This document shows, piece by piece, positions 34,501 to 42,216 of a stretch of 64,000 nucleotides of DNA. This stretch comes from Clostridiaceae bacterium. GTDB lineage: Bacteria; Bacillota; Clostridia; Oscillospirales; Acutalibacteraceae. The translations under genes and the position numbers were made by a program. The notes beneath the pieces are model-generated. The model did no database searches and had not been told where the DNA came from. It worked only from the letters and a program-made list of their open reading frames with translations. Within the stretch, counting starts at the first letter, position 1, and each line of letters starts with the position of its first letter. Where the stretch lies: positions 1 through 64,000 of the forward strand of contig JAEDHT010000006.1 in assembly GCA_016296885.1 (NCBI GenBank), in the 5' to 3' direction.

Positions 34501-36566
34501 GGTGGGGTTGGTAGTTCACTATCCATAGTAAGCACTGGTGAATCGATTGTGTTAACAACCATATCGTTTGACTTATTCATAACAGAGGCAATGCTATTTC
34601 CCTCTAATGATGTTGGGAAAGTGTAGCTTGCGCCTCTTGGTCCGCCTGATACAGGATTGCTAACAAGCTGTATTGGTAGAGTGATATAATACTGTGTATC
34701 TGGAGAAAGTGATGAAACATCCCATGTAATTACATTATCGCTGATTGTTACAGATGAACCAGCGTAAGAACCACCAGATGGTGCTGTAGCAGAAGTTGTA
34801 AAACGCTGTGTATCAAGATTAACTTTAATCTTATAATCACGCATTGCAGTTGCTTTAAACAAGTTGCTAAAAGTTGTTGCAAAATCACTTGGATTAGTTA
34901 ATTCGATGTACAAATCAGGAGATGAAACAACTCTATTAAAGGCTTCCTGAGTGGAAGAAGATATAGGAGTTCCATCAGTCATAAGTGCAATTTGTGCACC
35001 GGTTGTCTGTAAATTTGCTAAATTTTCTTGTGACCAAACAATATGAGAGGCATTCACAGGAACAAGATAAATACACATAGGATCACGTGATTTATCTGTT
35101 CTATTCTCAAATTGATTGTATGCATTTAGTAACTGACAAATTCCATATGCGGTGTATGCAGGTTCCTTCTCTTCAGCTACGTAATCAAGCACATCATCAA
35201 AATCAGTTAACCATCCTGATCCTAGGTGGACATTTTCATCAGTCTGACCACAGATATATACTCTGTTATTACTGAATTCTTTTAATATAGATCCTGCCAA
35301 AGAAGCTATGTAGTTTGTTGGGTTTGGAGTGAAACCATCACAATAGTATAAAAATACATCTCTTGATTTCAAAACGCTATCGCTTCTATAAGAAAAGTCT
35401 ACACGAAGCTCTGCATTACCTGTTGAAGAGTTAATCCACTTAGCAGACTGCTTAGCCCATGTGCCTGAAAGTCCGTTATCATTTTCTGTTTTTGTGTCTG
35501 AGTATCCTGAAACAGCATTGCTATCACCAGAATATGTTGAATTGGTTAACTCTGGTGCAGAAAAGATTTTTGGATTCCATATAGCATATAATGTAGATGC
35601 ATTCTTATCATATGCATATTTTCTGTCCATATCATCTGCATTAGCATCGCTTGTTAATGCCCAACCACAGAAGAAGTATCCTGATCTTGTAGGAATGTAT
35701 TCTGAAGTTCTTGGAAGAGTTAAATCAGAATCAAATGTTTTGTTGATAGTTTTAGTTGTGCTACTATCCGGGAACGAACCACCATTTGTATTAAGTGTTA
35801 CAGTTTGTGTTGTTCCATGTGTAACATAATCCAAACCGTTTTCACTAAAATATGTCTGCATAGTTGATCCTGAAGGGCACATTACAGACAAATTATCTAT
35901 AGTAGAATTAACTATATCTTGTTCAAGAGTTGCAGAAGTAGAATTACAAGTTAATCTTAGTCTTTCAAGAGGATCGAAAGCATAAAATGCCCTTTCTCCA
36001 ATAGATGTTACGGTGCTTGGAATTGTGATATGTGTTATACGTGGACTATCACAGAAAGCTCGACTTCCTATGGTTTTAACACCCTCAGGAATAACAAGTT
36101 TTCCTGTTATATCACAGTTCGCAAAAGCATCTGCGCCTATGGACTCAACACTTGCTGGTATATTAATCGAGGTTAGCTTTACACAACCATCAAAAGCACC
36201 CTCTCCTATTACTTTAATAGTATCAGGCAGTGTTACAGATGTTAATTCTTCACAATTTGGAAATGCACGAAAGCTAACACTTGTTATACCTGATCCAATA
36301 ACTAGAGAAGTTAAGTCAAAGTCGAGATAATCAATAAATCCTACAGATCCACTTACGTTAGGCATTTCGCCCGTTCCTGTAATGGTAAGCACGCCATTAT
36401 CATATGACCACTGGAGACTTTCCCATGTGCCAGAGTCACTTGCACCACGTGCTGAAACACTTTCAGCTTTTGTGCTGAAAACATCTCTGATTCCTTCTGC
36501 ATTAACAGCTACTGCACTGGATAAAGCCAGCATAGCTACTAATAGCAGGCTGATTATTTTTTTCAT
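31545..36566 (-). CDS. giant secreted protein: leucine-rich repeats, VWA-like region, InlB repeats
   Basis: A 1673-residue secreted protein. Residues 1-24 are a signal peptide (MKKIISLLLVAMLALSSAVA). About 70-225 are BspA-type leucine-rich repeats (LTSVTLPDTIKVIGEGAF). One InlB-type repeat follows to about 330. About 390-575 read like a von Willebrand A domain (RDVFLYYCDG...IALMTDGTP), but the DxSxS metal site is not intact. InlB repeats with a 173-residue tandem unit occupy about 690-1440. The final 190 residues (VQIRS...LRFVTVY...EARAYVDYTD) match the end of the other giant protein. Start ATG 36566 with GAAAGGAAG upstream; ATG 36572 touches that site. Likely adhesion or matrix binding. No anchor motif is seen. 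Confidence 0.75.
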   Translation of the reverse strand: MKKIISLLLVAMLALSSAVAVNAEGIRDVFSTKAESVSARGASDSGTWESLQWSYDNGVLTITGTGEMPNVSGSVGFIDYLDFDLTSLVIGSGITSVSFRAFPNCEELTSVTLPDTIKVIGEGAFDGCVKLTSINIPASVESIGADAFANCDITGKLVIPEGVKTIGSRAFCDSPRITHITIPSTVTSIGERAFYAFDPLERLRLTCNSTSATLEQDIVNSTIDNLSVMCPSGSTMQTYFSENGLDYVTHGTTQTVTLNTNGGSFPDSSTTKTINKTFDSDLTLPRTSEYIPTRSGYFFCGWALTSDANADDMDRKYAYDKNASTLYAIWNPKIFSAPELTNSTYSGDSNAVSGYSDTKTENDNGLSGTWAKQSAKWINSSTGNAELRVDFSYRSDSVLKSRDVFLYYCDGFTPNPTNYIASLAGSILKEFSNNRVYICGQTDENVHLGSGWLTDFDDVLDYVAEEKEPAYTAYGICQLLNAYNQFENRTDKSRDPMCIYLVPVNASHIVWSQENLANLQTTGAQIALMTDGTPISSSTQEAFNRVVSSPDLYIELTNPSDFATTFSNLFKATAMRDYKIKVNLDTQRFTTSATAPSGGSYAGSSVTISDNVITWDVSSLSPDTQYYITLPIQLVSNPVSGGPRGASYTFPTSLEGNSIASVMNKSNDMVVNTIDSPVLTMDSELPTPPVHILLDHNGGTNSVDEFWFQQGDYAIYNDSACADLLDADGYIDAPTKTGYVCNGYKKDGTTYISHNGICEDDMYTLPSETTLTAEWTPIGYTVYYNPNGSGVEGDTANSTHEYDVAKELTPNGYTRSGYTFSSWNTQPDGTGTKYFDKQSVINLTTKWADKVHLYAQWTPVNIIHIILDHNGGTNSVDEFWFQQDDYAIYNDSACADLLNADGFIDAPTKTGYVCNGYKKDGTTYISHNGICEDDMYTLPSETTLTAEWTPIGYTVYYNPNGSGVEGDTANSSHTYDVAKELTPNGYTRPGYRFVNWNTDPDGTGTKYLDKQSVINLTTESADRVHLYAQWEEVTYTLTANANGGSISSTTGWTGTGTTSTKSITYGSTYGTLPTVSRTGYTLTGWLGKPNLFDMNQTAIYPGYYIDVNGNKVVNAEFSVYKINVSPNTQYTLVNSGMSGTPSYVIYNSSNQKVAGEAYNSRGTITFTTPATASYVYVSVVTLAGNYRYDKDKFRLERSDMTGSFAVTSSTTVSKAYSHQIVAQWTINTYKVTVKPNGGTWNYGGTNYTTDTDISLKYNGSFSVNPPSRTGYTFDNWTVVGEGSSLASMSGDVKLFIMGDEDATMTANWTPITYTVAYNANGGTGRTANSTHTYDVAKALTTNGFTRDGYTFTGWNTKEDGTGTSYTDKQSVINLASTNGATVQLYAKWEAVPQKTSYIRYYDGSTLLQETVINDGETTHKLTETPIASAEEGLPVRNGYLFGGWYTTNLTLGTTNGTAFPQNITIADYADADGNLNLYAAWVPVGTVTKDGNDKNSYGASSLKGFSLEGVQIRSKEVADKYQPGMSNTDQDALRFVTVYRNGMLEELQGLNGKSVSYGYTAYAKTDIANLTKLNKKTTGAVDIDCTKEGDQNHRMFDDYRLSTLVIKYDGADSAYKGDLVEARAYVDYTDANGFGRRGYHTYSDSKFAGGCRTSFDSAWSAVSQAYDALAKVA
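33484..34500 (-). repeat. two near-identical 519-bp tandem repeats inside the second giant gene
   Basis: Units at about 33484-34002 and 34003-34500 are close to identical over their length and encode two 173-residue units (IHIILDHNGGTNSVDEF to VHLYAQW). This shows a recent in-frame duplication of a pair of InlB-type repeats. Confidence 0.8.
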
Positions 36567-36715
36567 ATACATCTTCCTTTCTAAAATTAATTAGATAAAT
36601 TTTTAAGGATATTTGCTAATGATTATTTTAAAACTGCCCTCCTTTGCGTTAGTCAACTGCGCTTAAAATGAGAAAACATGCCGTTTATGCTATTAAGCAC
36701 AGTATTACTATGGTC

Positions 36716-36744
36716 ATTATACAAAATCATTCATAAAATAGCAA
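36716..36744 (-). promoter_or_regulatory. SigA promoter of the second giant gene
   Basis: Minus strand TTGCTA (36744-36739), 17 bp, TATAAT (36721-36716). It implies a leader of about 145 bases. Confidence 0.6.
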
Positions 36745-36853
36745 GATTATCATATGTAGAATTATTTTTTCTACGTTTTGCACAAATTGAAAGGTTTTTT
36801 ATTAGGCATATTATCGTTATAAGTTATACTTTTTGACTCATTCTTATCAAAAA

Positions 36854-37012
36854 CAGCTCCCTCTGACGAGGGAGCTGTCGAGTGAAACGAACTGAGGGAG
36901 AGAAAACCTGCATTTTTGCAGAATTTTTGCCTTTTCTCTCCCTCCGTCAAAACTTCCTCAGCCTCCCTTGTGTAAAGGGAGGTGGATTTTGCGAAGCAAA
37001 AGACGGAGGGAT
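36854..37012 (+). repeat. intergenic palindromic repeat, copy 1
   Basis: About 159 bases built of nested inverted repeats: CTCCCTCTGACGAGGGAG at the left, GAGGGAGAGAAAA pairing with TTTTCTCTCCCTC around CTGCA/TGCAG in the middle, and GCCTCCCTT/AAGGGAGG at the right. Copies 2 and 3 share the core. There is no coding capacity, so it looks like a MITE- or REP-type element. Confidence 0.8.
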
Positions 37013-37037
37013 TGTATAGTGAATATATCATAAAAAC

Positions 37038-37168
37038 AACCCCTCAGTCAGCGTTGCTGACAGCTCCCTCTGACGAGGGAGCCTGTCGAGTGAAACGAGA
37101 CTGAGGGAGAGAAAAAACTGCCTTTTTGCAGAATTTTTGCCTTTTCTCTCCCTCCGTCAAAACTTCGT
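37038..37168 (+). repeat. intergenic palindromic repeat, copy 2
   Basis: Lies 25 bases after copy 1 in the same orientation. The core from CAGCTCCCTC to CCCTCCGTCAAAACTTC is nearly the same. The left end adds CAGTCAGCGTTGCTGACAG, and the right CCTCCC hairpin seen in copies 1 and 3 is missing, so it is truncated there. Confidence 0.8.
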
Positions 37169-37199
37169 ACATTTTTATTAAATTATATACATCAAATCA

Positions 37200-38138
37200 T
37201 CAATCAAGACGCTGGCTCCATTCACGCCAGCCCTCGCCTGTGACCTCATGTGCATCAGAAACCACTGTGAAAGCTCTGCTATCCACACTGTTTACTATTT
37301 TATAAACAGTGTTCACCTGATTAGGCTTAACAGCGCACATCAGAGTGATCATATCAGCATTGCTATATCCACCTCTGGATTCAAACACAGTCACACTGCG
37401 GTCTATCTTTTTGAAGATTTCTGTTTTTATGCTGTTTTCATGCTCCTGCTTTGTGACTATAAACATAATCTTTCCTGTGCCCGAATCGGTTATATACATT
37501 ATTGCATCTATCATCTTAGTATAGATAAACAGCACGATTATAGCATACATCGGGCTTTCTACACTGTGAAATACAAAAGCCGATGCAAGCACCACAAAGC
37601 CATCCACAGCCATCAACAGCTTTCCTATAGAAAAATGCGGAAACGATTTGTTTACCATTCGTGCCACAATATCTGTACCACCGGTGGTGGCGTTCCTCGT
37701 GAGCACCAGCGCAAGACCTGCACCACCAATTACACCGCCAAACAATGCCGCAAGAAGTGGATCTTGCTTGTAATACCACTCGACGGGTATGACAGCCGGA
37801 TTTTCAAAAATCGTAATCGCAACCGAAGTTACCAATGTGGCATATATGGTCTTTGCCAAAAACTTAAATCCCAACCCGATAGTTGCCCAAATAAGCAAAG
37901 GCAGGTTAAATATAAGCACAAGAGTACCGGTGCTAAGCACAGGGAAAAGCTTGTTTACTAATATAGATATACCCGTCACTCCGCCCGGCGCCATATTGTT
38001 AGGATCAATAAATATTGCGATTGATATCGAATAAAGCAACGAGCCTATCGTCAACAATCCAACTTCCTTAAAAAAACTAAACACAGTTTTTATCGTTAAC
38101 GGAGTTTTAGGCGTTTTATTCTGTTTTAATTTACTCAT
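37200..38138 (-). CDS. YitT family membrane protein
   Basis: A 312-residue member of the YitT/DUF161 family with C-terminal DUF2179. About five to six membrane helices span residues 20-200, including GGVTGISILVNKLFP and the conserved TRNATTGGTDIVARMVNK. The soluble DUF2179 domain (IFKKIDRSVTVFESRGGYSNADMITLMCAV) is a likely ligand sensor. Function and substrate are unknown. The start is set at ATG 38138, which overlaps the mrnC stop (ATGAGTAA) and has GGTGAG just before it. It is the last gene of the obgE-mrnC-yitT run, followed at once by the palindromic repeats. Confidence 0.82.
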   Translation of the reverse strand: MSKLKQNKTPKTPLTIKTVFSFFKEVGLLTIGSLLYSISIAIFIDPNNMAPGGVTGISILVNKLFPVLSTGTLVLIFNLPLLIWATIGLGFKFLAKTIYATLVTSVAITIFENPAVIPVEWYYKQDPLLAALFGGVIGGAGLALVLTRNATTGGTDIVARMVNKSFPHFSIGKLLMAVDGFVVLASAFVFHSVESPMYAIIVLFIYTKMIDAIMYITDSGTGKIMFIVTKQEHENSIKTEIFKKIDRSVTVFESRGGYSNADMITLMCAVKPNQVNTVYKIVNSVDSRAFTVVSDAHEVTGEGWREWSQRLD

Positions 38139-38583
38139 CAGTCTCACCATCATTATTTTTGGAGTAAGAATACAGCTCACGTATTCTCTCGATATTATTT
38201 TGCAGATAAAGATACCCAAACAGTGCTTCCAAACCCGTTGCGCTGTGATAATCAGCGTTCGAGGCATTTTTTGGAGCCTTCACATGGGCGTTGCGACCAC
38301 ATTTATACACTTTAATTTCGTCCTCGGTCAAAATATTCTCTATAACGTGGAGCATCTCTGCCTGTGCCTTACAGCACACTCTTGATATTTTTTCTTTGTT
38401 CAGCTCTGCCACCGGACGATTACCGGCACACACCAGCTCTTCCCTTACAAGCAACTCAAACACGCTATCGCCAATAAAAGCAAGATTTAGCGGGCTGTAT
38501 TCACGCACATTGCAGGGCAAATTAAGCAATCTTTCCATATGCGATATGTATAGGCATTGCACCTCGAAAAATTCAATGTGCAA
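38131..38583 (-). CDS. mrnC: mini-ribonuclease III
   Basis: Mini-III is a small dsRNA endonuclease, lacking the dsRNA-binding domain, that matures 23S rRNA ends in Firmicutes. The RNase III core is clear: LAFIGDSVFELLVRE (with the metal-binding Asp), KEKISRVCCKAQAEML, KCGRNAHVKAPKNASNADYHSATGLEALFGYLYL (last Asp/Glu metal ligands). TTG at 38583 is preferred because AAAGGA lies seven bases before it. ATG at 38538 would give the length typical of the family but has no ribosome binding site. It lies 23 bases after obgE and overlaps yitT, forming one operon. Confidence 0.88.
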   Translation of the reverse strand: MHIEFFEVQCLYISHMERLLNLPCNVREYSPLNLAFIGDSVFELLVREELVCAGNRPVAELNKEKISRVCCKAQAEMLHVIENILTEDEIKVYKCGRNAHVKAPKNASNADYHSATGLEALFGYLYLQNNIERIRELYSYSKNNDGETDE

Positions 38584-38606
38584 TATCCTTTCCTTTCTAT
38601 GACGGA

Positions 38607-39878
38607 TTATTCTACGAAGTCAAATTCTATATCGTAAATTACCACCGAGTCACCCTCGCCACAACCTCTTCTGCGTAACTCATCTATGACACCGCCGGTG
38701 ATAAGCATTCTCTGGAAATACTGCATTGACTCATAATCATCAAAATTAACAGATTTCATTATCTTAAGCAGCCATTCACCCTCAACGAAATAAACATTAT
38801 CGTTGTTTGTGATCTTAACTGCATATTTTTCGGTTCTATCCGGAATCACAACAGGCTCAGGATCAGGCTCATATTGCTTAATCGGTGGAAGCTTTGATAG
38901 CATCTCGACTATTTTGTTGAGCAGTGGGTCTACATCATATCTTATAGCCGCCATTATCGGGAAGAAGTGATAGCCTTTGCTTTCTACATAATTTTTGAAA
39001 TTCTCTATCTGCTCATCAGTGGCAAGATCGCACTTATTACCTGCTACAAGCATTGGGCGTTTGCTTAGTTCTTCGTTAAACTTTGCCAGCTCGTTGTTAA
39101 TTATATTAAAATCTTCAATAGGATCTCTGCCCTCACTGCCTGATATATCTACTATATGCACTAACATTCTGCATCTATCCACATGACGAAGGAATTGATG
39201 TCCTAATCCAACGCCCTGCCATGCGCCCTCGATGAGTCCCGGTATATCGGCAATTACAAACGAATTACCCTCTCCCATATTAACTACACCAAGGTTAGGT
39301 GTGATAGTAGTAAAATGATAATTAGCGATAACAGGCTTTGCCTCACTCACAACAGAAACAAGTGTTGATTTGCCCACATTAGGGAATCCGACAAGTCCCA
39401 CATCTGCCAAAAGTTTTAGCTCCAAAGTAACGTCAAATTCCTCACCTGGCATACCCGGCTTAGAAAACCTAGGTGTCTGCCTTGTGGATGTGGAAAAGTG
39501 GGTGTTACCCCAGCCGCCCTTGCCTCCTCGTGCAACTATCACAGGCTCTTTGCCTGAGATATCTGCAATCAATCTGCCGGTTTCGGTTTCTTTGATGATA
39601 GTACCAATCGGCACGTGTATCACAAGGTCTTTTGCACTTTTTCCTGTGCAGCGAGCAGCCTTACCATTTTCACCATTTGGTGCAACATATTTTCTTTTGT
39701 ATCTAAAATCAGCCAATGTGGAGAGGTTGGAGTCTGCCACGAAAACTATGTTTCCGCCTTTGCCTCCGTCACCACCATCAGGGCCACCTGATGCCACATA
39801 TTTTTCACGGTGAAACGACACTGCTCCGTCGCCACCATCACCGGCTTTTATCTTAATTTTTGCTATGTCAACAAACAT
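38607..39878 (-). CDS. obgE: GTPase Obg
   Basis: Obg is a ribosome-associated GTPase needed for 50S assembly and linked to ppGpp and sporulation signals. Residues 1-157 form the Gly-rich Obg fold (IKIKAGDGGDGAVSFHREKYV). Residues 160-330 form the G domain with GFPNVGKSTL, DIPGL and AGNKCDL. The last 75 residues are the OCT domain (VYFVEGEWLLKIMKSVNFDDYESMQYFQRML). The 423-residue length is normal. Good GGAGG before the ATG at 39878. It is followed by mrnC. The usual upstream rplU-rpmA pair is absent here. Confidence 0.95.
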   Translation of the reverse strand: MFVDIAKIKIKAGDGGDGAVSFHREKYVASGGPDGGDGGKGGNIVFVADSNLSTLADFRYKRKYVAPNGENGKAARCTGKSAKDLVIHVPIGTIIKETETGRLIADISGKEPVIVARGGKGGWGNTHFSTSTRQTPRFSKPGMPGEEFDVTLELKLLADVGLVGFPNVGKSTLVSVVSEAKPVIANYHFTTITPNLGVVNMGEGNSFVIADIPGLIEGAWQGVGLGHQFLRHVDRCRMLVHIVDISGSEGRDPIEDFNIINNELAKFNEELSKRPMLVAGNKCDLATDEQIENFKNYVESKGYHFFPIMAAIRYDVDPLLNKIVEMLSKLPPIKQYEPDPEPVVIPDRTEKYAVKITNNDNVYFVEGEWLLKIMKSVNFDDYESMQYFQRMLITGGVIDELRRRGCGEGDSVVIYDIEFDFVE

Positions 39879-39967
39879 TTTTATTCCTCCTTGCTGTCAC
39901 ATCCTCTGTAAAATCAGATGTGCAAAGAAAAAGTCCTTTTTGCCTTTATAATGCAAATCTGCTACTA

Positions 39968-41056
39968 TTATTTATCGGCTAACTCGTAACCAAGCAATTC
40001 TTTTGGTAGCTTTGCGAAATTGTGGTAGCCGTCCTTTGTAACAAGCACCATATCCTCTATTCTCACACCAAACTCGCCAGGAAGATAGATTCCCGGCTCG
40101 ATTGTGATCACCATGCCCTCTTCGAGAACAGTGTCGCATGATGGTGACACACCCGGCTTCTCGTGGATCTCAATACCTACACCATGGCCTGTGGAATGAC
40201 GGAAATAGTCGCCATATCCTGCCTCGGTGATAATATCACGTGCGGCTTTGTCTATATCACTGCACTTTACGCCAGCCTTTACCATTTCAAGCGCTGTGAG
40301 CTGTGCCTCTAATACAATACTATATATATCACACATTTTTTGGTTTACTTCGCCGATAGCTACTGTGCGTGTCATATCACTGTGATATCCATCATACACA
40401 GCGCCTATGTCCATTGTGAAAAATGAGTTATCCTCTATCACGCTTTCGTCAGGCTCGCCATGTGGCATTGATGTCTTTTTGCCACTGATTGTGATCAAAT
40501 CGAAAGATACCTCAGATGCACCCAGCTTTTTCATTTCATATTCGAGTTCTAGTGCAAACTCACGCTCTGTCATGCCTTTGTGAAGCTTTTCGAGAGTTTT
40601 GAGCATAGCTTCCTCTGAGATTTCCTGTGCTTTTTGTATTTTTAATTTTTCGTTTTCGTCTTTGATTAGTCTTAGCTCAGACAAAAGCTTGTCGAGAGTA
40701 TTATCCGACACAGCCTTCACTCCTGCTTCCTCAAGCTTTGCACAAAACGCATTTGATGCACTCACGCAGAGATTATCCTGCTCAAGATAAACAGTAGTAA
40801 TATTATCTGATTTTATTATTTCATTTATGCCCTCAAAAAGTCTTGAAAAGCACACCACCTTGCAGTGCTTTACAGCAAGCTCGCAAGCCTCTATATATCT
40901 GGAATCTACCAACAGATAGGCATTGTTTTTATCAATTAGCAATGCACCATCAGTAGACTTGAATCCAGTGAGATAAAAGTTGTGCAATTCTGATATAATC
41001 AAGTATGCACTGCCATCTGCCAAACTGTTTTGTAGCTTTTTTATTTTATTTATCAT
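39968..41056 (-). CDS. M24 family Xaa-Pro aminopeptidase
   Basis: A 362-residue cytosolic metallopeptidase of the M24B (YqhT/PepQ-like) type, which removes an N-terminal residue before proline or splits X-Pro dipeptides. The N-terminal creatinase-like domain ends at about 125. The catalytic domain shows the metal ligands in FTMDIGAVYDGYHSDMTRT (two Asp), HSTGHGVGIEIHE (His), TIEPGIY (Glu) and VRIEDMVLV (Glu). Start ATG at 41056 with GGAGG at 41067-41071; an earlier in-frame start has no ribosome binding site. It is 41 bases from the yqeG-like gene upstream. Confidence 0.9.
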   Translation of the reverse strand: MINKIKKLQNSLADGSAYLIISELHNFYLTGFKSTDGALLIDKNNAYLLVDSRYIEACELAVKHCKVVCFSRLFEGINEIIKSDNITTVYLEQDNLCVSASNAFCAKLEEAGVKAVSDNTLDKLLSELRLIKDENEKLKIQKAQEISEEAMLKTLEKLHKGMTEREFALELEYEMKKLGASEVSFDLITISGKKTSMPHGEPDESVIEDNSFFTMDIGAVYDGYHSDMTRTVAIGEVNQKMCDIYSIVLEAQLTALEMVKAGVKCSDIDKAARDIITEAGYGDYFRHSTGHGVGIEIHEKPGVSPSCDTVLEEGMVITIEPGIYLPGEFGVRIEDMVLVTKDGYHNFAKLPKELLGYELADK

Positions 41057-41097
41057 AAATTTCAATCCTCCGATCAAAATACAACATTGCAATTACA

Positions 41098-41601
41098 TTA
41101 AAAAGGATTACTTCGGCTCATATTTTTATTATGAAAGCGTTTGAAAAGTCGTCTTCTAAACCCTACAGTGCCTGCCTCGTTAGATGTATCTATAGGCTCT
41201 ATCAAAGCTGATTTTAAAAAGCTGATATTAGCACCGAGTATATCGGTGAAAATCTGATCACCGCACACAAGCACATTTTTTCGTTTTGATTTCGACTTTA
41301 TAAGTGCTCTGGTATAGCCAAATGGCGATGGCTTGAGGCACATATGCACAAAGTCGATATCTACACGCTTTGCAAATGGCTCCACATTTCTTTTATAATT
41401 ATTTGAACACAAAATGATTTTAAACCCATCACTTTTGATATCATCAAGCCACAGTAGCACATCTTCGCTCACATTATCATCCGAAAACCTTTTGATAGTG
41501 TTGTCAATATCTAAAAACAAAGTGTCTATATTCATTTTGCGAAGAATATCGGGTGTGATGTCTGTAACCTTATTAAAATGACAATACGAGCGAAAAATCA
41601 T
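41098..41601 (-). CDS. YqeG family HAD phosphatase
   Basis: A 167-residue HAD superfamily IIIA phosphatase of the YqeG family. The catalytic Asp pair is in FLDIDNTIK, the Ser/Thr motif in ILCSNN, and the final acidic motif in VCGDQIFTDILGAN. Relatives are phosphatidylglycerophosphate phosphatase-like enzymes, and YqeG usually sits with yqeH and aroE in Firmicutes; here it sits with a peptidase and rpsU. The substrate is not known from sequence. The ATG at 41601 is the first codon that makes the usual family start. Confidence 0.85.
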   Translation of the reverse strand: MIFRSYCHFNKVTDITPDILRKMNIDTLFLDIDNTIKRFSDDNVSEDVLLWLDDIKSDGFKIILCSNNYKRNVEPFAKRVDIDFVHMCLKPSPFGYTRALIKSKSKRKNVLVCGDQIFTDILGANISFLKSALIEPIDTSNEAGTVGFRRRLFKRFHNKNMSRSNPF

Positions 41602-41652
41602 TGTGTCATCCCTTTTTTAGCTTCGATTGGTGATACGGACTGCATAAAGTTC

Positions 41653-41699
41653 AAAAGGAGCAACACAAAACCGTATGCGATCTTGCACTGCTCCCTTTT
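41653..41699 (-). terminator. probable terminator of rpsU
   Basis: On the minus strand AAAAGGGAGCA pairs with TGCTCCTTTT, with one bulge and a large loop. The downstream T run is short, so efficiency is uncertain. Confidence 0.5.
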
Positions 41700-41732
41700 A
41701 ATCCAAATCAATCCGAATAGATAAGAAGTCGA

Positions 41733-41909
41733 TTATTTAAATTTTCTCTTACGAGCTGCTTCAGACTTCTTTTTACGCTTTACAGAAGGCTTCTCATAAG
41801 CTTGTCTTTTGCGAACTTCTGCAATAACGCCTTCTCTTGCATACTGTCTTTTAAATCTTCTCAAAGCACTTTCAAGAGACTCGTTGTCTTTAACTTTTAC
41901 TTCAGCCAT
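41733..41909 (-). CDS. rpsU: 30S ribosomal protein S21
   Basis: A 58-residue ribosomal protein S21, a late-binding 30S protein near the anti-Shine-Dalgarno end of 16S rRNA. The sequence AEVKVKDNESLESALRRFKRQ and the basic tail KRKKKSEAARKRKFK are typical. Start ATG 41909 with GGGAGGGAAA at 41915-41924. It has its own strong promoter. The leader holds a GC-rich palindrome (GCCGTACGGC, about 41929-41938) directly before the ribosome binding site, which could be a feedback site. Confidence 0.95.
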   Translation of the reverse strand: MAEVKVKDNESLESALRRFKRQYAREGVIAEVRKRQAYEKPSVKRKKKSEAARKRKFK

Positions 41910-41967
41910 TATAATTTCCCTCCCATCCGCCGTACGGCAGGGGTTTAATTGCAAAACTGCTTTGCTG

Positions 41968-41997
41968 ATTATACTACTAAAGATATAGTTTTGTCAA
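41968..41997 (-). promoter_or_regulatory. SigA promoter of rpsU
   Basis: Minus strand TTGACA (41997-41992), 18 bp, TATAAT (41973-41968). Both boxes match the consensus exactly. Confidence 0.75.
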
Positions 41998-42129
41998 TAG
42001 CAAAAAGTGAAAAATGACGAAAAAATATTTATTTTTCTAATTATTTTGCCAAATCACGTATTATTTGTTTGCTAAAAGGTGTAAAAATATATTTTTTCTC
42101 CCATACACAAATATATTTTACTAAATATA

Positions 42130-42157
42130 TTGAAAATATGCAAGTTTTTGGTATAAT
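42130..42157 (+). promoter_or_regulatory. SigA promoter of gltX
   Basis: TTGAAA (42130-42135), 16 bp, TATAAT (42152-42157). Transcription would start near 42164-42166. Confidence 0.7.
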
Positions 42158-42190
42158 AATTAGGTATGTATAAAAAACAAAGGAGGAAAG

Positions 42191-42216
42191 ATGCGTTTTT
42201 TAAGCGCATGAAAAGT
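42191..42216 (+). promoter_or_regulatory. gltX leader: six-codon ORF or spacer hairpin
   Basis: The only strong ribosome binding site, AAAGGAGG (42179-42187), is 29 bases before the gltX ATG at 42217. Between them ATGCG (42191-42195) can pair with CGCAT (42205-42209), which would loop out 19 bases and bring the site to an effective distance of 10. The same stretch also reads as a six-codon ORF (MRFLSA) whose TGA overlaps an in-frame gltX ATG at 42208 as ATGA. Either would control gltX translation. Confidence 0.45.

Larger units (their letters stand above)
41910..42207. other. divergent control region between rpsU and gltX
   Basis: About 300 AT-rich bases. They hold the rpsU leader and promoter on the minus strand and the gltX promoter on the plus strand. 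I see no gene, RNA or T-box in between. Confidence 0.5.

Noticed and set aside
24468..36566. Many open frames on both strands inside the two giant genes
   Set aside because: They are in other frames of repeat-rich coding sequence and lack ribosome binding sites.
41998..42165. Possible T-box riboswitch before gltX
   Set aside because: No specifier loop, antiterminator or conserved T-box sequence is seen; the promoter lies only about 60 bases before the gene.
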